Assembly (NCBI GenBank): GCA_964526965.1
Contig: CAZGML010000008.1
Coordinates: forward strand, 1 to 64,000
Direction of reading: 5' to 3'
DNA: 64,000 bases
Source: UBA6265 sp964526965
GTDB taxonomy: Bacteria > Chloroflexota > Chloroflexia > Thermomicrobiales > UBA6265
The notes below the pieces were generated by a model. The model did no database searches. It was not told where the DNA came from and saw only the letters and a list, made by a program, of their open reading frames with translations. Shown piece after piece: positions 49,825 through 58,400 of the stretch (its first letter is position 1; each line of letters opens with the position of its first letter). Made by a program: the position numbers and the translations under genes.

Positions 49825-50672
49825 GCCAGGCAGTACCGCAAGCAGGTGGGGACACCACCTTGCAGCGATTGCAAAAACTTGTTTTCCCGATTTTGGCCAT
49901 TATCGTGGCCTTCATGCTGCTTGTGCCGATCTACGTGTTGCTTAAGGTCAGCCTGAGCACACTGGCCCAGGCTACGGCCCCGATCCCCAGTTACCTGATT
50001 GAAGACCCAACGCTGGATAACTGGCGTCGGTTGCTGACGTGGGATAACGTGGGCGATCCCCTCCGGCACAGCCTGATAGCGGCCACATTTACAGCGATCT
50101 TTGCAATCCTGCTGGCCGCACCGGCGGCCTACGTGATCGCACGGCTACCCAAGGGCGTTCGGTATGGAATCATCCTGGGCGTGCTCTTCACACGTATGTT
50201 CCCGGAAGTGATTATCGCCACACCAATTGCAATGCGCTTCTTCGACTGGGGGCTCAACGATACCGATCTCGGGTTGATCCTTGCGCACCTCATTCGCACG
50301 CTTCCCCTCGTCGCGTGGATTCTCATTGGTACATTCACTGTGATTCCGTTCGACCTGGAAGAAGCCAGCAGCGTGGACGGCGCCGGACGACTGACGACCT
50401 TGTGGAAGATCATTATGCCGCTGGCTCTGCCGGGTATTGCCGTGGCGGCGATGTTCGCGTGGCTCGATTCCTGGAACGACCTGCTCTACGCCATCTACCT
50501 CTTTATCGCTGAGGATACGTTGCCCTTGCGCACGTACTACTACGCGAATCGCGGTAATGTGACCGACGTCGCCACGTTCTCGATCATGATGACGATTCCT
50601 GTCGCCATCATTACGATCTTCCTGCAGCGATACATAAGGAGCGGTTACCTGAGTGGCTCCGTTAAGGGCTAG
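49821..50672 (+). CDS. Carbohydrate ABC transporter permease, MalG type (cassette B)
   Basis: 283 residues, six helices, EAA loop LEEASSVDGAGRLTTLWKII, and MalG-like C-terminus YIRSGYLSGSVKG. Coupled by a 4-nt overlap to the preceding permease. It is only distantly similar to the MalG-type protein of cassette A, so the two cassettes are separate importers rather than a recent duplication. Confidence 0.94.
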   Translation: MSQAVPQAGGDTTLQRLQKLVFPILAIIVAFMLLVPIYVLLKVSLSTLAQATAPIPSYLIEDPTLDNWRRLLTWDNVGDPLRHSLIAATFTAIFAILLAAPAAYVIARLPKGVRYGIILGVLFTRMFPEVIIATPIAMRFFDWGLNDTDLGLILAHLIRTLPLVAWILIGTFTVIPFDLEEASSVDGAGRLTTLWKIIMPLALPGIAVAAMFAWLDSWNDLLYAIYLFIAEDTLPLRTYYYANRGNVTDVATFSIMMTIPVAIITIFLQRYIRSGYLSGSVKG

Positions 50673-50742
50673 TGGGGGCACCCTTCTTGCAGGACCCGTA
50701 TCAGGCACATGATTGTGTTGTGAGCCAAAGGAGGCCCATTGT

Positions 50743-52083
50743 ATGAATAAGGAACGACTGATCGCGAAGGATCTGGTAGATAACTATCTCGACGGGGGTA
50801 TGAGCCGCCGTGACATGCTGCGCCGGGCCGGAGCCCTGGGGCTAAGCGTACCGGTACTTACCGCTGCGTTGGGCGCCCGCGGAGCCGTCGGTCAGGATGC
50901 ATCACCAGAAGCGAGCCCTGCCGATGAGGATATTGAGTTTGGTGACTACGAAGGCCAAACGCTCCAGATGTCCATCGCGATGGCCGAAAGCGAAGTTGAA
51001 GTATTCAACGAACTGATCGTCGATGGTTTCCGCGAAGCCACCGGCGGAGAAATCCAGGTCGCCAACATCGAAGCTGGCGACGTTGTGCGAACGCTCGAAT
51101 CCCAGGTTGGATCCGACAATATCCAGATCGACATGCTGGTGCAGGACAACAATACCCTCGCCCCACTCGTCAACGGAGACCTTGTCGAGCCAATTGAGGA
51201 CGCCGAGTCGATCATGCCAGATGCCACGATCGAGGCGCTAAAGGACGTGCTTCAGTTCGATGGTACTTACTACTTCCTGCCATCCCGCCCGAACGTGCAG
51301 ATTACCTACTACAACTCGGCCAAGTTCGAGGAATATGGCATTAGCGAGCCCCCGGCAACCTGGGAAGACCTGCTTGCTGCTGGCCAGACAATCGTCGACA
51401 ACGCTGGAGTCGGCCAGATCTCCGTCCAGGGTGATGCTGGTGGCCCAGCAGGCGTGACGGTAACGCAGTTCCTGTGGCAGGCTGGCGGCGATCCGCTCGA
51501 AATCAACAACGATGCGGGCATTGAGGCTTTCCAGTTCATGCAGGATCTGGAGCCGTTCCTGACACCGCAGTATCCAACCGCTTCCTTCGATACCACCAAC
51601 ACCTACCTGCTTAATGAGAGTGTGGTGTTGGCGCAGAACTGGCCGTTCGGCGTGAACGTTATCGTGCAGGAAGGCGAGAAGGAAGAAGTTCTTGCCTACG
51701 CAGGCTGGGAAGGCCCTGCTGGAAATGCGCTCGTGCTCGGCGGCGACGTCTTCGGAATCGCCAAGGGTACGCAGAACTACGACATGGCTATCGACGTAGC
51801 CAAATTCTGGATGCAGCGAAGCGTGCAGGAACAGTTCACCTCTCGCATCGGCTGGGCTGCCATGCGCGACGACGCGCTCGGAACCGTGGAAGACTGGCAG
51901 CAGCCATACTTCGAGGTCGTCTCCGAGGCGCTCGCAGTTACCCAGCCACGACCGAGCCTGCCGTACTGGACGGATGTGGAGAACATTCTCTCCAACGCCT
52001 TCAACGACATCGTCGGCAACGGAGCAGACGTCCAGGAAACGGTCGACCGCTACCAGGAAGAGATCAACGAACTTCAGGGATAA
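50743..52083 (+). CDS. Tat-exported sugar-binding protein (cassette B)
   Basis: 446 residues from the ATG at 50743 (AAAGGAGG upstream). As in cassette A, a hydrophilic lead of about 20 residues (NKERLIAKDLVDNYLDGG) precedes the twin-arginine motif SRRDMLRRAGALGLS. The mature protein begins near AVGQDASPEASPADE, an acidic Ser/Pro linker. The rest is a group 1 sugar-binding fold (LQMSIAMAESEVEVFNELIV, PSRPNVQITYYNSAKFEEYG, PATWEDLLAAGQTIVDNAG). It is the last gene of the cassette, unlike cassette A where the binding protein is first. A strong terminator follows. Confidence 0.93.
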   Translation: MNKERLIAKDLVDNYLDGGMSRRDMLRRAGALGLSVPVLTAALGARGAVGQDASPEASPADEDIEFGDYEGQTLQMSIAMAESEVEVFNELIVDGFREATGGEIQVANIEAGDVVRTLESQVGSDNIQIDMLVQDNNTLAPLVNGDLVEPIEDAESIMPDATIEALKDVLQFDGTYYFLPSRPNVQITYYNSAKFEEYGISEPPATWEDLLAAGQTIVDNAGVGQISVQGDAGGPAGVTVTQFLWQAGGDPLEINNDAGIEAFQFMQDLEPFLTPQYPTASFDTTNTYLLNESVVLAQNWPFGVNVIVQEGEKEEVLAYAGWEGPAGNALVLGGDVFGIAKGTQNYDMAIDVAKFWMQRSVQEQFTSRIGWAAMRDDALGTVEDWQQPYFEVVSEALAVTQPRPSLPYWTDVENILSNAFNDIVGNGADVQETVDRYQEEINELQG

Positions 52084-52111
52084 TTCGATCGCCTGACCAG
52101 TTGATACGCGA

Positions 52112-52149
52112 AACCTCCCCCGGAACGATGATGTTCCGGGGGAGGTTTT
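52112..52149 (+). terminator. Strong intrinsic terminator of cassette B
   Basis: AACCTCCCCCGGAAC (52112-52126) pairs perfectly with GTTCCGGGGGAGGTT (52133-52147) around a GATGAT loop and runs into TTTT. One of the strongest stems seen in the window. Confidence 0.85.
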
Positions 52150-52164
52150 CGTGCCTCGCGAGCT

Positions 52165-52602
52165 CTATTCGTGCAGGTGAGCCTCGTCATCCGGTACTTC
52201 AAACCGGCCGGTTTTTTTGGTGAACCTGAGACGGTAGACCACGTGCTCATCCGGTATATGCGGACGCTCTCGATCACCAAAGATTACTTTCAGGCCGCTT
52301 TCGCGTTCCTCGGGTGTACCCAGTTCCTCGTAAACGCCCTCGGCCACAGCACTCTGCCACCGATCCTCCGCCTCAGCGGTATCGACCTCGAAGCTCACAA
52401 GCGGTTGTTCCCGCATGATGTGAATCTTTTGGCCGACGGGGCCCACAGCATATGCTGCCTCGCCATCGTATCCATACGCGAGCGGCACGATTGTGGGACG
52501 GCCATCATTCACGTTGGGTGCGGCGCAGGCAATACGACCAACAAGCGAGGTAGAAAGGAGCTTCTCGATCCCCTCATCATCCAGAACAAAAATCTTGCCC
52601 AA
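52165..52602 (-). CDS. Pyridoxamine 5'-phosphate oxidase-like flavin-binding protein
   Basis: 145 residues from a TTG at 52602 with GTAGGGAT upstream. Split-barrel flavoprotein pattern: VGRIACAAPNVNDGRPTIVP, LAYGYDGEAAYAVGPVGQKI, then PLVSFEVDTAEAEDRWQSAV. Similar small proteins bind FMN, F420 or haem and are annotated as nitroreductase or general stress protein 26-like. No second domain. The reaction is not predictable. It converges on cassette B. Confidence 0.82.
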   Translation of the reverse strand: MGKIFVLDDEGIEKLLSTSLVGRIACAAPNVNDGRPTIVPLAYGYDGEAAYAVGPVGQKIHIMREQPLVSFEVDTAEAEDRWQSAVAEGVYEELGTPEERESGLKVIFGDRERPHIPDEHVVYRLRFTKKTGRFEVPDDEAHLHE

Positions 52603-52730
52603 TGTACATCCCTACTGATTGAAACATCTCACGTCCAGGAGTGTGCAACCGTTGATCACACCGCAGTGTTCAACCGTGACACATCGCTCGTTATGATACC
52701 GCCAAACAGTGCACACACGTCCGCAGCCCG

Positions 52731-52758
52731 GCGACAACGGATTGTCACCGGGCTGCGG
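52731..52758. terminator. Hairpin after the L,D-transpeptidase gene
   Basis: CCGCAGCCCGG (52731-52741) pairs with CCGGGCTGCGG toward 52758, with an inner GACAA/TTGTC stem. No T-tract. It sits about 25 nt after the stop of the minus-strand gene. Confidence 0.45.
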
Positions 52759-52782
52759 ATCAATGCAAATACAGACCTGTGG

Positions 52783-54417
52783 TTAGACAGTTCGAATGTA
52801 GACCGGCGTGCCATACGTCGCCCAGTTCCACATGAACTCGGAATCCTCCAACAACATGTTGGGGCAACCATGACTACCGGGCCGACCAATGGTTTCCGGA
52901 GTTCGCCACCAAGCGTAGTGGAAGGCATGGCCGCGATCGGTGAAGTACTGGGTATAGAGCACGTTCTCCAGCTTGTAGTAGTACTCGGCTCCAATGGCGC
53001 CGCTGGTCATGGTCTCGTTCTCAACACGATGGTTGATGTAGTAGAGCCCGGGCGGCGTTTCCCAGCCCGGCATACCGGTAGTGACAACAATTGTCCGCAC
53101 CGGAGTACGTCCTTCGTAGGCCACCATGAGCTGCTGGGTGAGGTGGATATCGATCCAGCGCCCTTCCCACGGAGCATCGTCTGGCACCGGGATTGGTGCA
53201 ACGGGTGCGTTGCGACCGACATTGCGCGCAAACACGTAGTTGCCATCGCTGAGTTGTGCCCAGATGTAGGAGTTCTCGACAACTTCCTCACCGCGCACCC
53301 AATCAACAACGGTCAAGCCCTCACCGTAAGCGAGTTCGTAGACAGTGGCGGCAGCCGTTGTCGGTTCAGCACGCACATTTGTGTGGCTCAAGGCGTAGCC
53401 AGACCAAACGGAAACATCCCAGGCATTGACATCCACGGTGGAATCACCACCCGCGGTGTAGGTTGGAGTCCGCAGGTATTCGCCCGAAACCCATCCGCTG
53501 TAGCCATCGACGTAGCCGGGGATCCACTCGCCCTCGGCGCCGGCAACCGCGATAAAGCTGGCATTGTCATCCAGTACCACCACGGTCTCCGATTCCAGGT
53601 TCGGACCACTGCGGAGCCGCAACCCTGCCGGTGATGACACAAGCGTGGTCTCACCAAAGCTCGGCGGGCTGGGAACGAACGCGGGGTCCTCCTCCAGGCC
53701 GTTATCAATCACCCACTGCTTACCAAGCTTGCGAAGGCCAACGGAGCCGTTCGCCGCCTGGTCGATAACTGCGTTTTCGAAAACTTGCGTGGTGGTGCCG
53801 TTCTTCACAAACGCGCGTGATACCGGCGCGCCCAGCAAAACCTCACCTCCGGAGACATTCCAGAACTGCTCGATTGGACCGGAAACGTTGAAGCCGGTGC
53901 GTTCGATCCAGGTACCATCGTTACCCGGTTCCTCTTTTTTGAGCGCGCTGGAATCAGCAATCTTTTCGATCACCTTCTTATCCAGCTTGAGGCCCTGAAT
54001 CCGCGCATTTTCCGGGGCATCAGGGTCGTATCGGAAGGTCATCGCCTCAAACGTCTGATGGCTCTCCACAACATCGGCCATATAACGAAGTTCGCTCAAG
54101 GGAACGCCAAAGGTACTGATGCCGCCAAGCTCTTCCCAGGTTTGCAGAAATGGAGAGCCCAGGTTGTGCCCGGTCTGTGCGAAATACTTGTCGTTTTCGG
54201 AGACCCAACTCGGTTGGCCAGAACTGCCTGACGCAGCGGGGGCTTCATCATCGGGCTGAATCTCTACCGGTTCTTCGGTGCTTTCAGCATCGATTGGCTC
54301 AATATCCTGAGCGCTACCGCCTGATCGGGCGAGGACTGTACCAGCCGCGGCAGCCAAACTGGCAATAACTCCTCGGCGTCGAGTGAACGTATGAGTGGCA
54401 AGATCTGCTTTGAACAT
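52783..54417 (-). CDS. Secreted L,D-transpeptidase (YkuD) with SH3-like and Chloroflexota-type repeats
   Basis: 544 residues. A Tat-like signal (FTRRRGVIASLAAAAG) is followed by an acidic linker (36-70). Two copies of a 'G-H/F-N-...-FL/IEQFW-...-GG-...-FG/LGAP' repeat follow: about 85-130 (TGHNLGSPFLQTWEELGG, STFGVPLSE) and about 185-245 (TGFNVSGPIEQFWNVSGG). Two bacterial SH3-like domains (about 265-325 and 335-410) contain the RLRSGPNLES and NVRAEPTTAA starts. The C-terminal YkuD domain has HAFHYAWW and the catalytic SHGCPN with His516 and Cys518. It makes 3-3 peptidoglycan crosslinks or anchors proteins. Confidence 0.93.
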   Translation of the reverse strand: MFKADLATHTFTRRRGVIASLAAAAGTVLARSGGSAQDIEPIDAESTEEPVEIQPDDEAPAASGSSGQPSWVSENDKYFAQTGHNLGSPFLQTWEELGGISTFGVPLSELRYMADVVESHQTFEAMTFRYDPDAPENARIQGLKLDKKVIEKIADSSALKKEEPGNDGTWIERTGFNVSGPIEQFWNVSGGEVLLGAPVSRAFVKNGTTTQVFENAVIDQAANGSVGLRKLGKQWVIDNGLEEDPAFVPSPPSFGETTLVSSPAGLRLRSGPNLESETVVVLDDNASFIAVAGAEGEWIPGYVDGYSGWVSGEYLRTPTYTAGGDSTVDVNAWDVSVWSGYALSHTNVRAEPTTAAATVYELAYGEGLTVVDWVRGEEVVENSYIWAQLSDGNYVFARNVGRNAPVAPIPVPDDAPWEGRWIDIHLTQQLMVAYEGRTPVRTIVVTTGMPGWETPPGLYYINHRVENETMTSGAIGAEYYYKLENVLYTQYFTDRGHAFHYAWWRTPETIGRPGSHGCPNMLLEDSEFMWNWATYGTPVYIRTV

Positions 54418-54580
54418 GGTGACTCCGGCTGTAAATACGTGGCGACGAACGTGACAAAGACTGAGCGAAACAGAACTAGCGACTGCTCCTCATCTATACA
54501 TACGCATGAATCCCTGGTTTGGTGTCATTTTCATCTGACTAGAGTGTACGTTCAACAGCGTCGGCCCAGCAAGAGGCGCA

Positions 54581-54613
54581 GAAAAAGCGGACGGGAAGTA
54601 TTTCCCGTCCGCT
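54581..54613 (-). terminator. Intrinsic terminator of the YugP-type gene
   Basis: AGCGGACGGGAA (54586-54597) pairs with TTCCCGTCCGCT (54602-54613). On the minus strand it is followed by TTTTTC. It lies 30 nt after the stop codon. Confidence 0.85.
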
Positions 54614-54642
54614 CGACTGACCACTGGTGTGATCGTGAAATC

Positions 54643-55344
54643 TTAGTCGCGGCGCATGCCGGTAACCAGCATCACGTAATAGAGCAGTGTCAGCAGCGAG
54701 GCTGCGAAGCCGGCAACGTAGGTCCAGGCGGCAGAATTCAGCATGGTATCCACGCCCTTGCCTTCCGGCCCACCGGCAACACCACCGTCGACAATGCCTG
54801 CCTGCACGAGTGCTGTTTTGGCTCGCTTGCTGGCATCGAACTCAACCGGCAGTGTGACAGCTGCGAAGACGGTTGAGAGTCCAAAGAGCGCCACACCCGC
54901 CCAGGCGAGCCCGGTGATTTGCATGAACAAACCGGCCAGCAGCACGATGAAGCCGAGGTTGGAGCCGATGCTCACCGCAGGAACGATGGCTGTACGCGCC
55001 TTGAGTGGTGCGTAGCCGGTGGCGTGCTGAATTGCGTGACCAGCCTCGTGTGCGGCTACCGCCACTGCGGCAATGCTCGGCACCGAGTAAATACCGCGCG
55101 AAAGCACCAGCTTGCGGCTGCGGGGATCGTAGTGGTCCGACAGCTCCGCGCGCGGGTTCTGGTCCATCTCAATCGGCACATCGTGGAGGCCATTTTCATC
55201 AAGCACCATGCGGGCAGCCTGGGCACCCGTCATGTTCTTGCTATTGGCGACCTGTGAGTATTTGGAGTAACTTCCTTTTACTTTATTCTGGGCCCAAAGC
55301 ATAAGCAGGATGCCGGGCAACATGAACATGAAATATAACGCCAT
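54643..55344 (-). CDS. YugP-type zinc metallopeptidase, membrane bound
   Basis: 233 residues. The zinc motif HEAGH is at 99-103 in AAVAVAAHEAGHAIQHATGY. An N-terminal membrane helix (1-19) and three further helices (about 121-141, 145-165, 208-230) frame the catalytic loop. The third metal ligand is probably the Glu in VTLPVEFDASKRAK. It matches the DUF1751/YugP family, predicted integral membrane peptidases with unknown substrates. Monocistronic, with its own terminator and a 233-nt empty region upstream (55345-55577). Confidence 0.9.
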   Translation of the reverse strand: MALYFMFMLPGILLMLWAQNKVKGSYSKYSQVANSKNMTGAQAARMVLDENGLHDVPIEMDQNPRAELSDHYDPRSRKLVLSRGIYSVPSIAAVAVAAHEAGHAIQHATGYAPLKARTAIVPAVSIGSNLGFIVLLAGLFMQITGLAWAGVALFGLSTVFAAVTLPVEFDASKRAKTALVQAGIVDGGVAGGPEGKGVDTMLNSAAWTYVAGFAASLLTLLYYVMLVTGMRRD

Positions 55345-55577
55345 TATCTTAATCCTCTGGTGTTAATTGTCGCTTTGGCAGTTATCAGGATTGAAGCCGC
55401 TGTGCATTGCCATAGCAACCGAACAAGCGTGATTACACTATGTTAGTGTACGGTATCTTCATACGTGGCTACGACGGAAATCGTGGTCGAAACCCGGAAT
55501 TTCCGGGTAGCCTTACCAATTATACACGCGGTTAACTACCTAACGACCATTCGATTCCTGGGGAGGAGTCTTCGATC

Positions 55578-56630
55578 GTGCCAACAAACGATTCACACGC
55601 CCGGAGGATGGAGCTGCTGAACCAGCAGATCGAGCGTTCGCTTCGGGCGCTGGACGACCCATCCGAGCTGATGAGCCGCATGGCTCACTACAGCCTGGGG
55701 CTGATTAGCACGCAGGGCGAGCCGACGGACGAAGAAACACGCCAGAGCGTGCAAGGGAAAAGGATTCGTCCTCAAATCGCCATGATGCTTTCCGAAGCCG
55801 TTGGCGGCACATCTGAAAAAGCAGCGCCCGTCGCAGGAGCCATCGAGCTCCTGCATAATTTCACCCTCATTCACGATGACATTCAGGATCGCAGCCCCAA
55901 CCGCCGTCACCGCCCGACCGTTTGGCGCGTGTGGAACGATGCGCAGGCGATAAATGCCGGCGATGCGCTCTTCGCGGTTAGCCAGCTCAGCCTGATCGAT
56001 GCGGCCAAAGATGTTTCCGCCGATACATTGCTGACGCTTCTCGAAGGGTTCAATCGCTGCACCATAGATATCGTGCGCGGTCAGGTACAGGATCTTCAAA
56101 ACGAAGGCGCAGCGATCGTAACGCCAGACGATTACCTGGAGATGATCAGCGGCAAGACGGCCGCAATCATTCGCTACAGCGCCTGGGCCGGGGCGCTCAT
56201 CGGCGGGGCCAGCCGGGAGCAGGCCGATCGGATTGGCGAGATGGGTCACGCCATCGGCATGGGATTCCAAATCCGTGACGATATGCTCGGAATCTGGTCA
56301 CCTGCCGAGGAAACCGGCAAGGGAGATTCTGATGACCTCCGGCGCCGCAAACAAACGCTACCAGTGTTGATTCTGCGCACGAATGCCAACGAAGAGGATG
56401 CCGAACGCATCCAGCAACTCTACTCCCAGGAATCCATTGAGGATGACGACATCGAGGAGCTGCTGCAGCTTCTCGACAAATACGATGTGCAGCCGCAAAC
56501 TGCGAAGCACGCGGAAGCGGAACATCATCGCGCAATTGGCATTCTGGATGAGGTGTTCCGCGATTCGGATCACCCAGCAGTCGCAGAGCTGCGCGAGCTC
56601 GTGATGCAGTTGGTGAATCGTTCTTTCTAG
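55578..56630 (+). CDS. Polyprenyl diphosphate synthase (GGPP-type trans-prenyltransferase)
   Basis: 350 residues from a GTG at 55578. It condenses IPP with allylic diphosphates to make C15-C20 or longer chains for quinones, carotenoids or lipid carriers. The first Asp-rich motif is DDIQD (100-104) in LIHDDIQDRSPNRRHRPTVW. The second is DDMLG (234-238) in GFQIRDDMLGIW. The following loop reads GKGDSDDLRRRKQTLPVL, normal for type-II GGPP synthases. The chain length is not predictable from sequence by eye. The next gene starts 8 nt after the stop. Confidence 0.92.
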   Translation: MPTNDSHARRMELLNQQIERSLRALDDPSELMSRMAHYSLGLISTQGEPTDEETRQSVQGKRIRPQIAMMLSEAVGGTSEKAAPVAGAIELLHNFTLIHDDIQDRSPNRRHRPTVWRVWNDAQAINAGDALFAVSQLSLIDAAKDVSADTLLTLLEGFNRCTIDIVRGQVQDLQNEGAAIVTPDDYLEMISGKTAAIIRYSAWAGALIGGASREQADRIGEMGHAIGMGFQIRDDMLGIWSPAEETGKGDSDDLRRRKQTLPVLILRTNANEEDAERIQQLYSQESIEDDDIEELLQLLDKYDVQPQTAKHAEAEHHRAIGILDEVFRDSDHPAVAELRELVMQLVNRSF

Positions 56631-56638
56631 GAATTGGC

Positions 56639-57340
56639 ATGAACGAAGAGCGCATCCATGAGGAACTCGGACCGGCGCTGGGTTGGACTCCAGCCCAAAC
56701 GCCACCAATGACCACGCTTTTCGGCGAGTACGTCCGTCTGGAGAAACTCGACCCGGAGAAGCACACCGACGCCCTCTACAACGCGCAATCCGGCCCGGAT
56801 AGCGACGGGCGCACCTGGCTCTACATGGGCCGGGGGCCGTTCCCCGACCTGGATTCCTTCCGTGAATACATCGAGCAGATGGCTGTTTCATCGGATCCGG
56901 CGGCGTATGCGGTTATCCCGACCGATGGCGATGCCGCTGGCATCGCTACCTACCTGCGCATCAACGAGCAGCACGGAAGTATCGAAATCGGGCACATTTG
57001 GTACGGCGCATCCATTCAACGAACCCCCGTTACGACGGAAGTTGTCTACCTGGCCGCGAAACACGTGTTTGAGGACCTCGGCTATCGTCGCTTTGAGTGG
57101 AAGTGCTACGCTACCAACGAGCGCAGCAAGCGGGCCGCGCTCCGCCTGGGGTTCACGTACGAAGGGACCTTCCGAAATCACCTTGTAGTGCGAGATCGCA
57201 ATCGCGATACGGCCTGGTTCGCCATGACCCTTGAGGATTGGCCGAGCATCAAGGCCGCGTTCGAAGCGTGGTTGGATCCCTCGAACTTCGATGTCAGTGG
57301 CCAGCAAAAGCAGAGCCTGACAAGCCTGCGAGAACGATGA
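56639..57340 (+). CDS. GNAT family N-acetyltransferase, RimJ/RimL type
   Basis: 233 residues. The GNAT core spans about 25-200: an N-terminal RLEKLDPEKHTDALYNAQ, the acetyl-CoA strand and loop GIATYLRINEQHGSIEIGHI, and the RimJ-type end TNERSKRAALRLGFTYEGTF. A C-terminal helix and tail (about 200-233) extend beyond the family. Substrates of such enzymes include ribosomal proteins and small amines; none can be chosen. It overlaps recX by 4 nt. Confidence 0.87.
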   Translation: MNEERIHEELGPALGWTPAQTPPMTTLFGEYVRLEKLDPEKHTDALYNAQSGPDSDGRTWLYMGRGPFPDLDSFREYIEQMAVSSDPAAYAVIPTDGDAAGIATYLRINEQHGSIEIGHIWYGASIQRTPVTTEVVYLAAKHVFEDLGYRRFEWKCYATNERSKRAALRLGFTYEGTFRNHLVVRDRNRDTAWFAMTLEDWPSIKAAFEAWLDPSNFDVSGQQKQSLTSLRER

Positions 57341-58005
57341 GTCGCCGCCGGTTCAAACGAGACGAGAGCGAAAAGTCCCCGCCACAGCCGGGAAAGATTA
57401 CCGCGCTCACTCCGCAAAAGCGTGATGATGCCCGCATGAACGTCAGTATTGATGGCAAGTTCGCATTCGGGCTGCACATTGATATCGTGCTGGAGCATTA
57501 CTTGGCAGTTGGCAACGATCTCTCGGCCGAGCAGATTGAATCGTTGCAGCAGGAGGATGAAGTAAAGAAGGCAATCACTGCGGCGCTCAACCAGATTTCG
57601 TTTCGCCCTCGCGCGAGTGGAGAGCTGCAGCGAAAGCTCCGCGAAAAGGGATATTCGCCTGAGGCCGCTGAAACCGCTGTGCAGCGAATGCTTGATCTCG
57701 GCTATGTGAACGATGCGGATTTCACCGAGCGTTGGATTGAGAACCGGCAGGAACACAAGCCCCGATCACGACGGATGTTGCAGCAGGAATTGATGCAAAA
57801 AGGCGTAGATCGTGATCTGATTCGCGAGGCCCTCGAGGAGACAGAAATCGACGAGTTCGGCGATGCGCTGGAGCTTGCCGGTAAAAAAGCAGGATCCATG
57901 GCGGGGCTCGATCGCGACACCCGTCACCGCCGCCTGAGCGGCTTTTTGGGTCGCCGCGGCTACGGATACGATGTCATCCGCAAGGTGTTGGAAGAGATCG
58001 ACTAG
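57337..58005 (+). CDS. recX: Regulatory protein RecX
   Basis: 222 residues from the ATG at 57337, in ATGA overlap with the previous gene. RecX binds RecA filaments and limits recombination. Three-helix repeats are visible: FRPRASGELQRKLREKGYSP, DLGYVNDADFTERWIENRQE, SRRMLQQELMQKGVDRDLIR, and C-terminal GFLGRRGYGYDVIRKVLEE. The N-terminal 60 residues are a beta extension (ITALTPQKRDDARMNVSIDG) typical of longer RecX. recA is not adjacent. Confidence 0.92.
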   Translation: MSRRRFKRDESEKSPPQPGKITALTPQKRDDARMNVSIDGKFAFGLHIDIVLEHYLAVGNDLSAEQIESLQQEDEVKKAITAALNQISFRPRASGELQRKLREKGYSPEAAETAVQRMLDLGYVNDADFTERWIENRQEHKPRSRRMLQQELMQKGVDRDLIREALEETEIDEFGDALELAGKKAGSMAGLDRDTRHRRLSGFLGRRGYGYDVIRKVLEEID

Positions 58006-58400
58006 GCAAAGAACCGGCTCTCCGCGATCGTAGATTTGCCCTGCACAGGGGCCTGTGGCGCCGCACATCGGGCGGGTTGGAGGGCCGAATTCACCGGATG
58101 ATTTCCGCCCCCATGCCCATCCCATTCCCGCCCTCGCATGTGCGATTCCGTGTGGGCGGGCACACCCCTGGCGCGGCAATGATCACTGGTAGATCAACCT
58201 GTCGATGAATGGATATTCGCAATGCACAATCCACAATCCGGAGGGCGGATCGTGGTATATTAAAAGAGGCGCTGGAAAGACATTCTGGTCATTACACGCC
58301 ATTCCTTTCCTTCCCCCAATCTGATGTTGTTGACGCTACAGAGCAAGGTCGTTGTCGCTTTGGCACCGATCGCAGTCGTTCTGTTTTCAAGGAGTTTTCG
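58006..58400. other. 395-bp intergenic region, GC-rich, without a gene
   Basis: No supported ORF. The left two thirds (58006-58190) are C/G-rich, with a run of five C-tracts at 58108-58133. The right third is more AT-rich and contains the ribosome site AAGGAG of the gene at 58401. A promoter for the 58401 gene is expected here but no clear hexamer pair was found. Confidence 0.6.
58108..58133 (-). other. Potential G-quadruplex motif
   Basis: On the minus strand five runs of three or more G are separated by one to three bases: G3-C-G3-AAT-G3-AT-G3-CAT-G5. This fits the G3+N1-7 quadruplex rule with one run to spare. The plus strand could form an i-motif. Confidence 0.6.
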
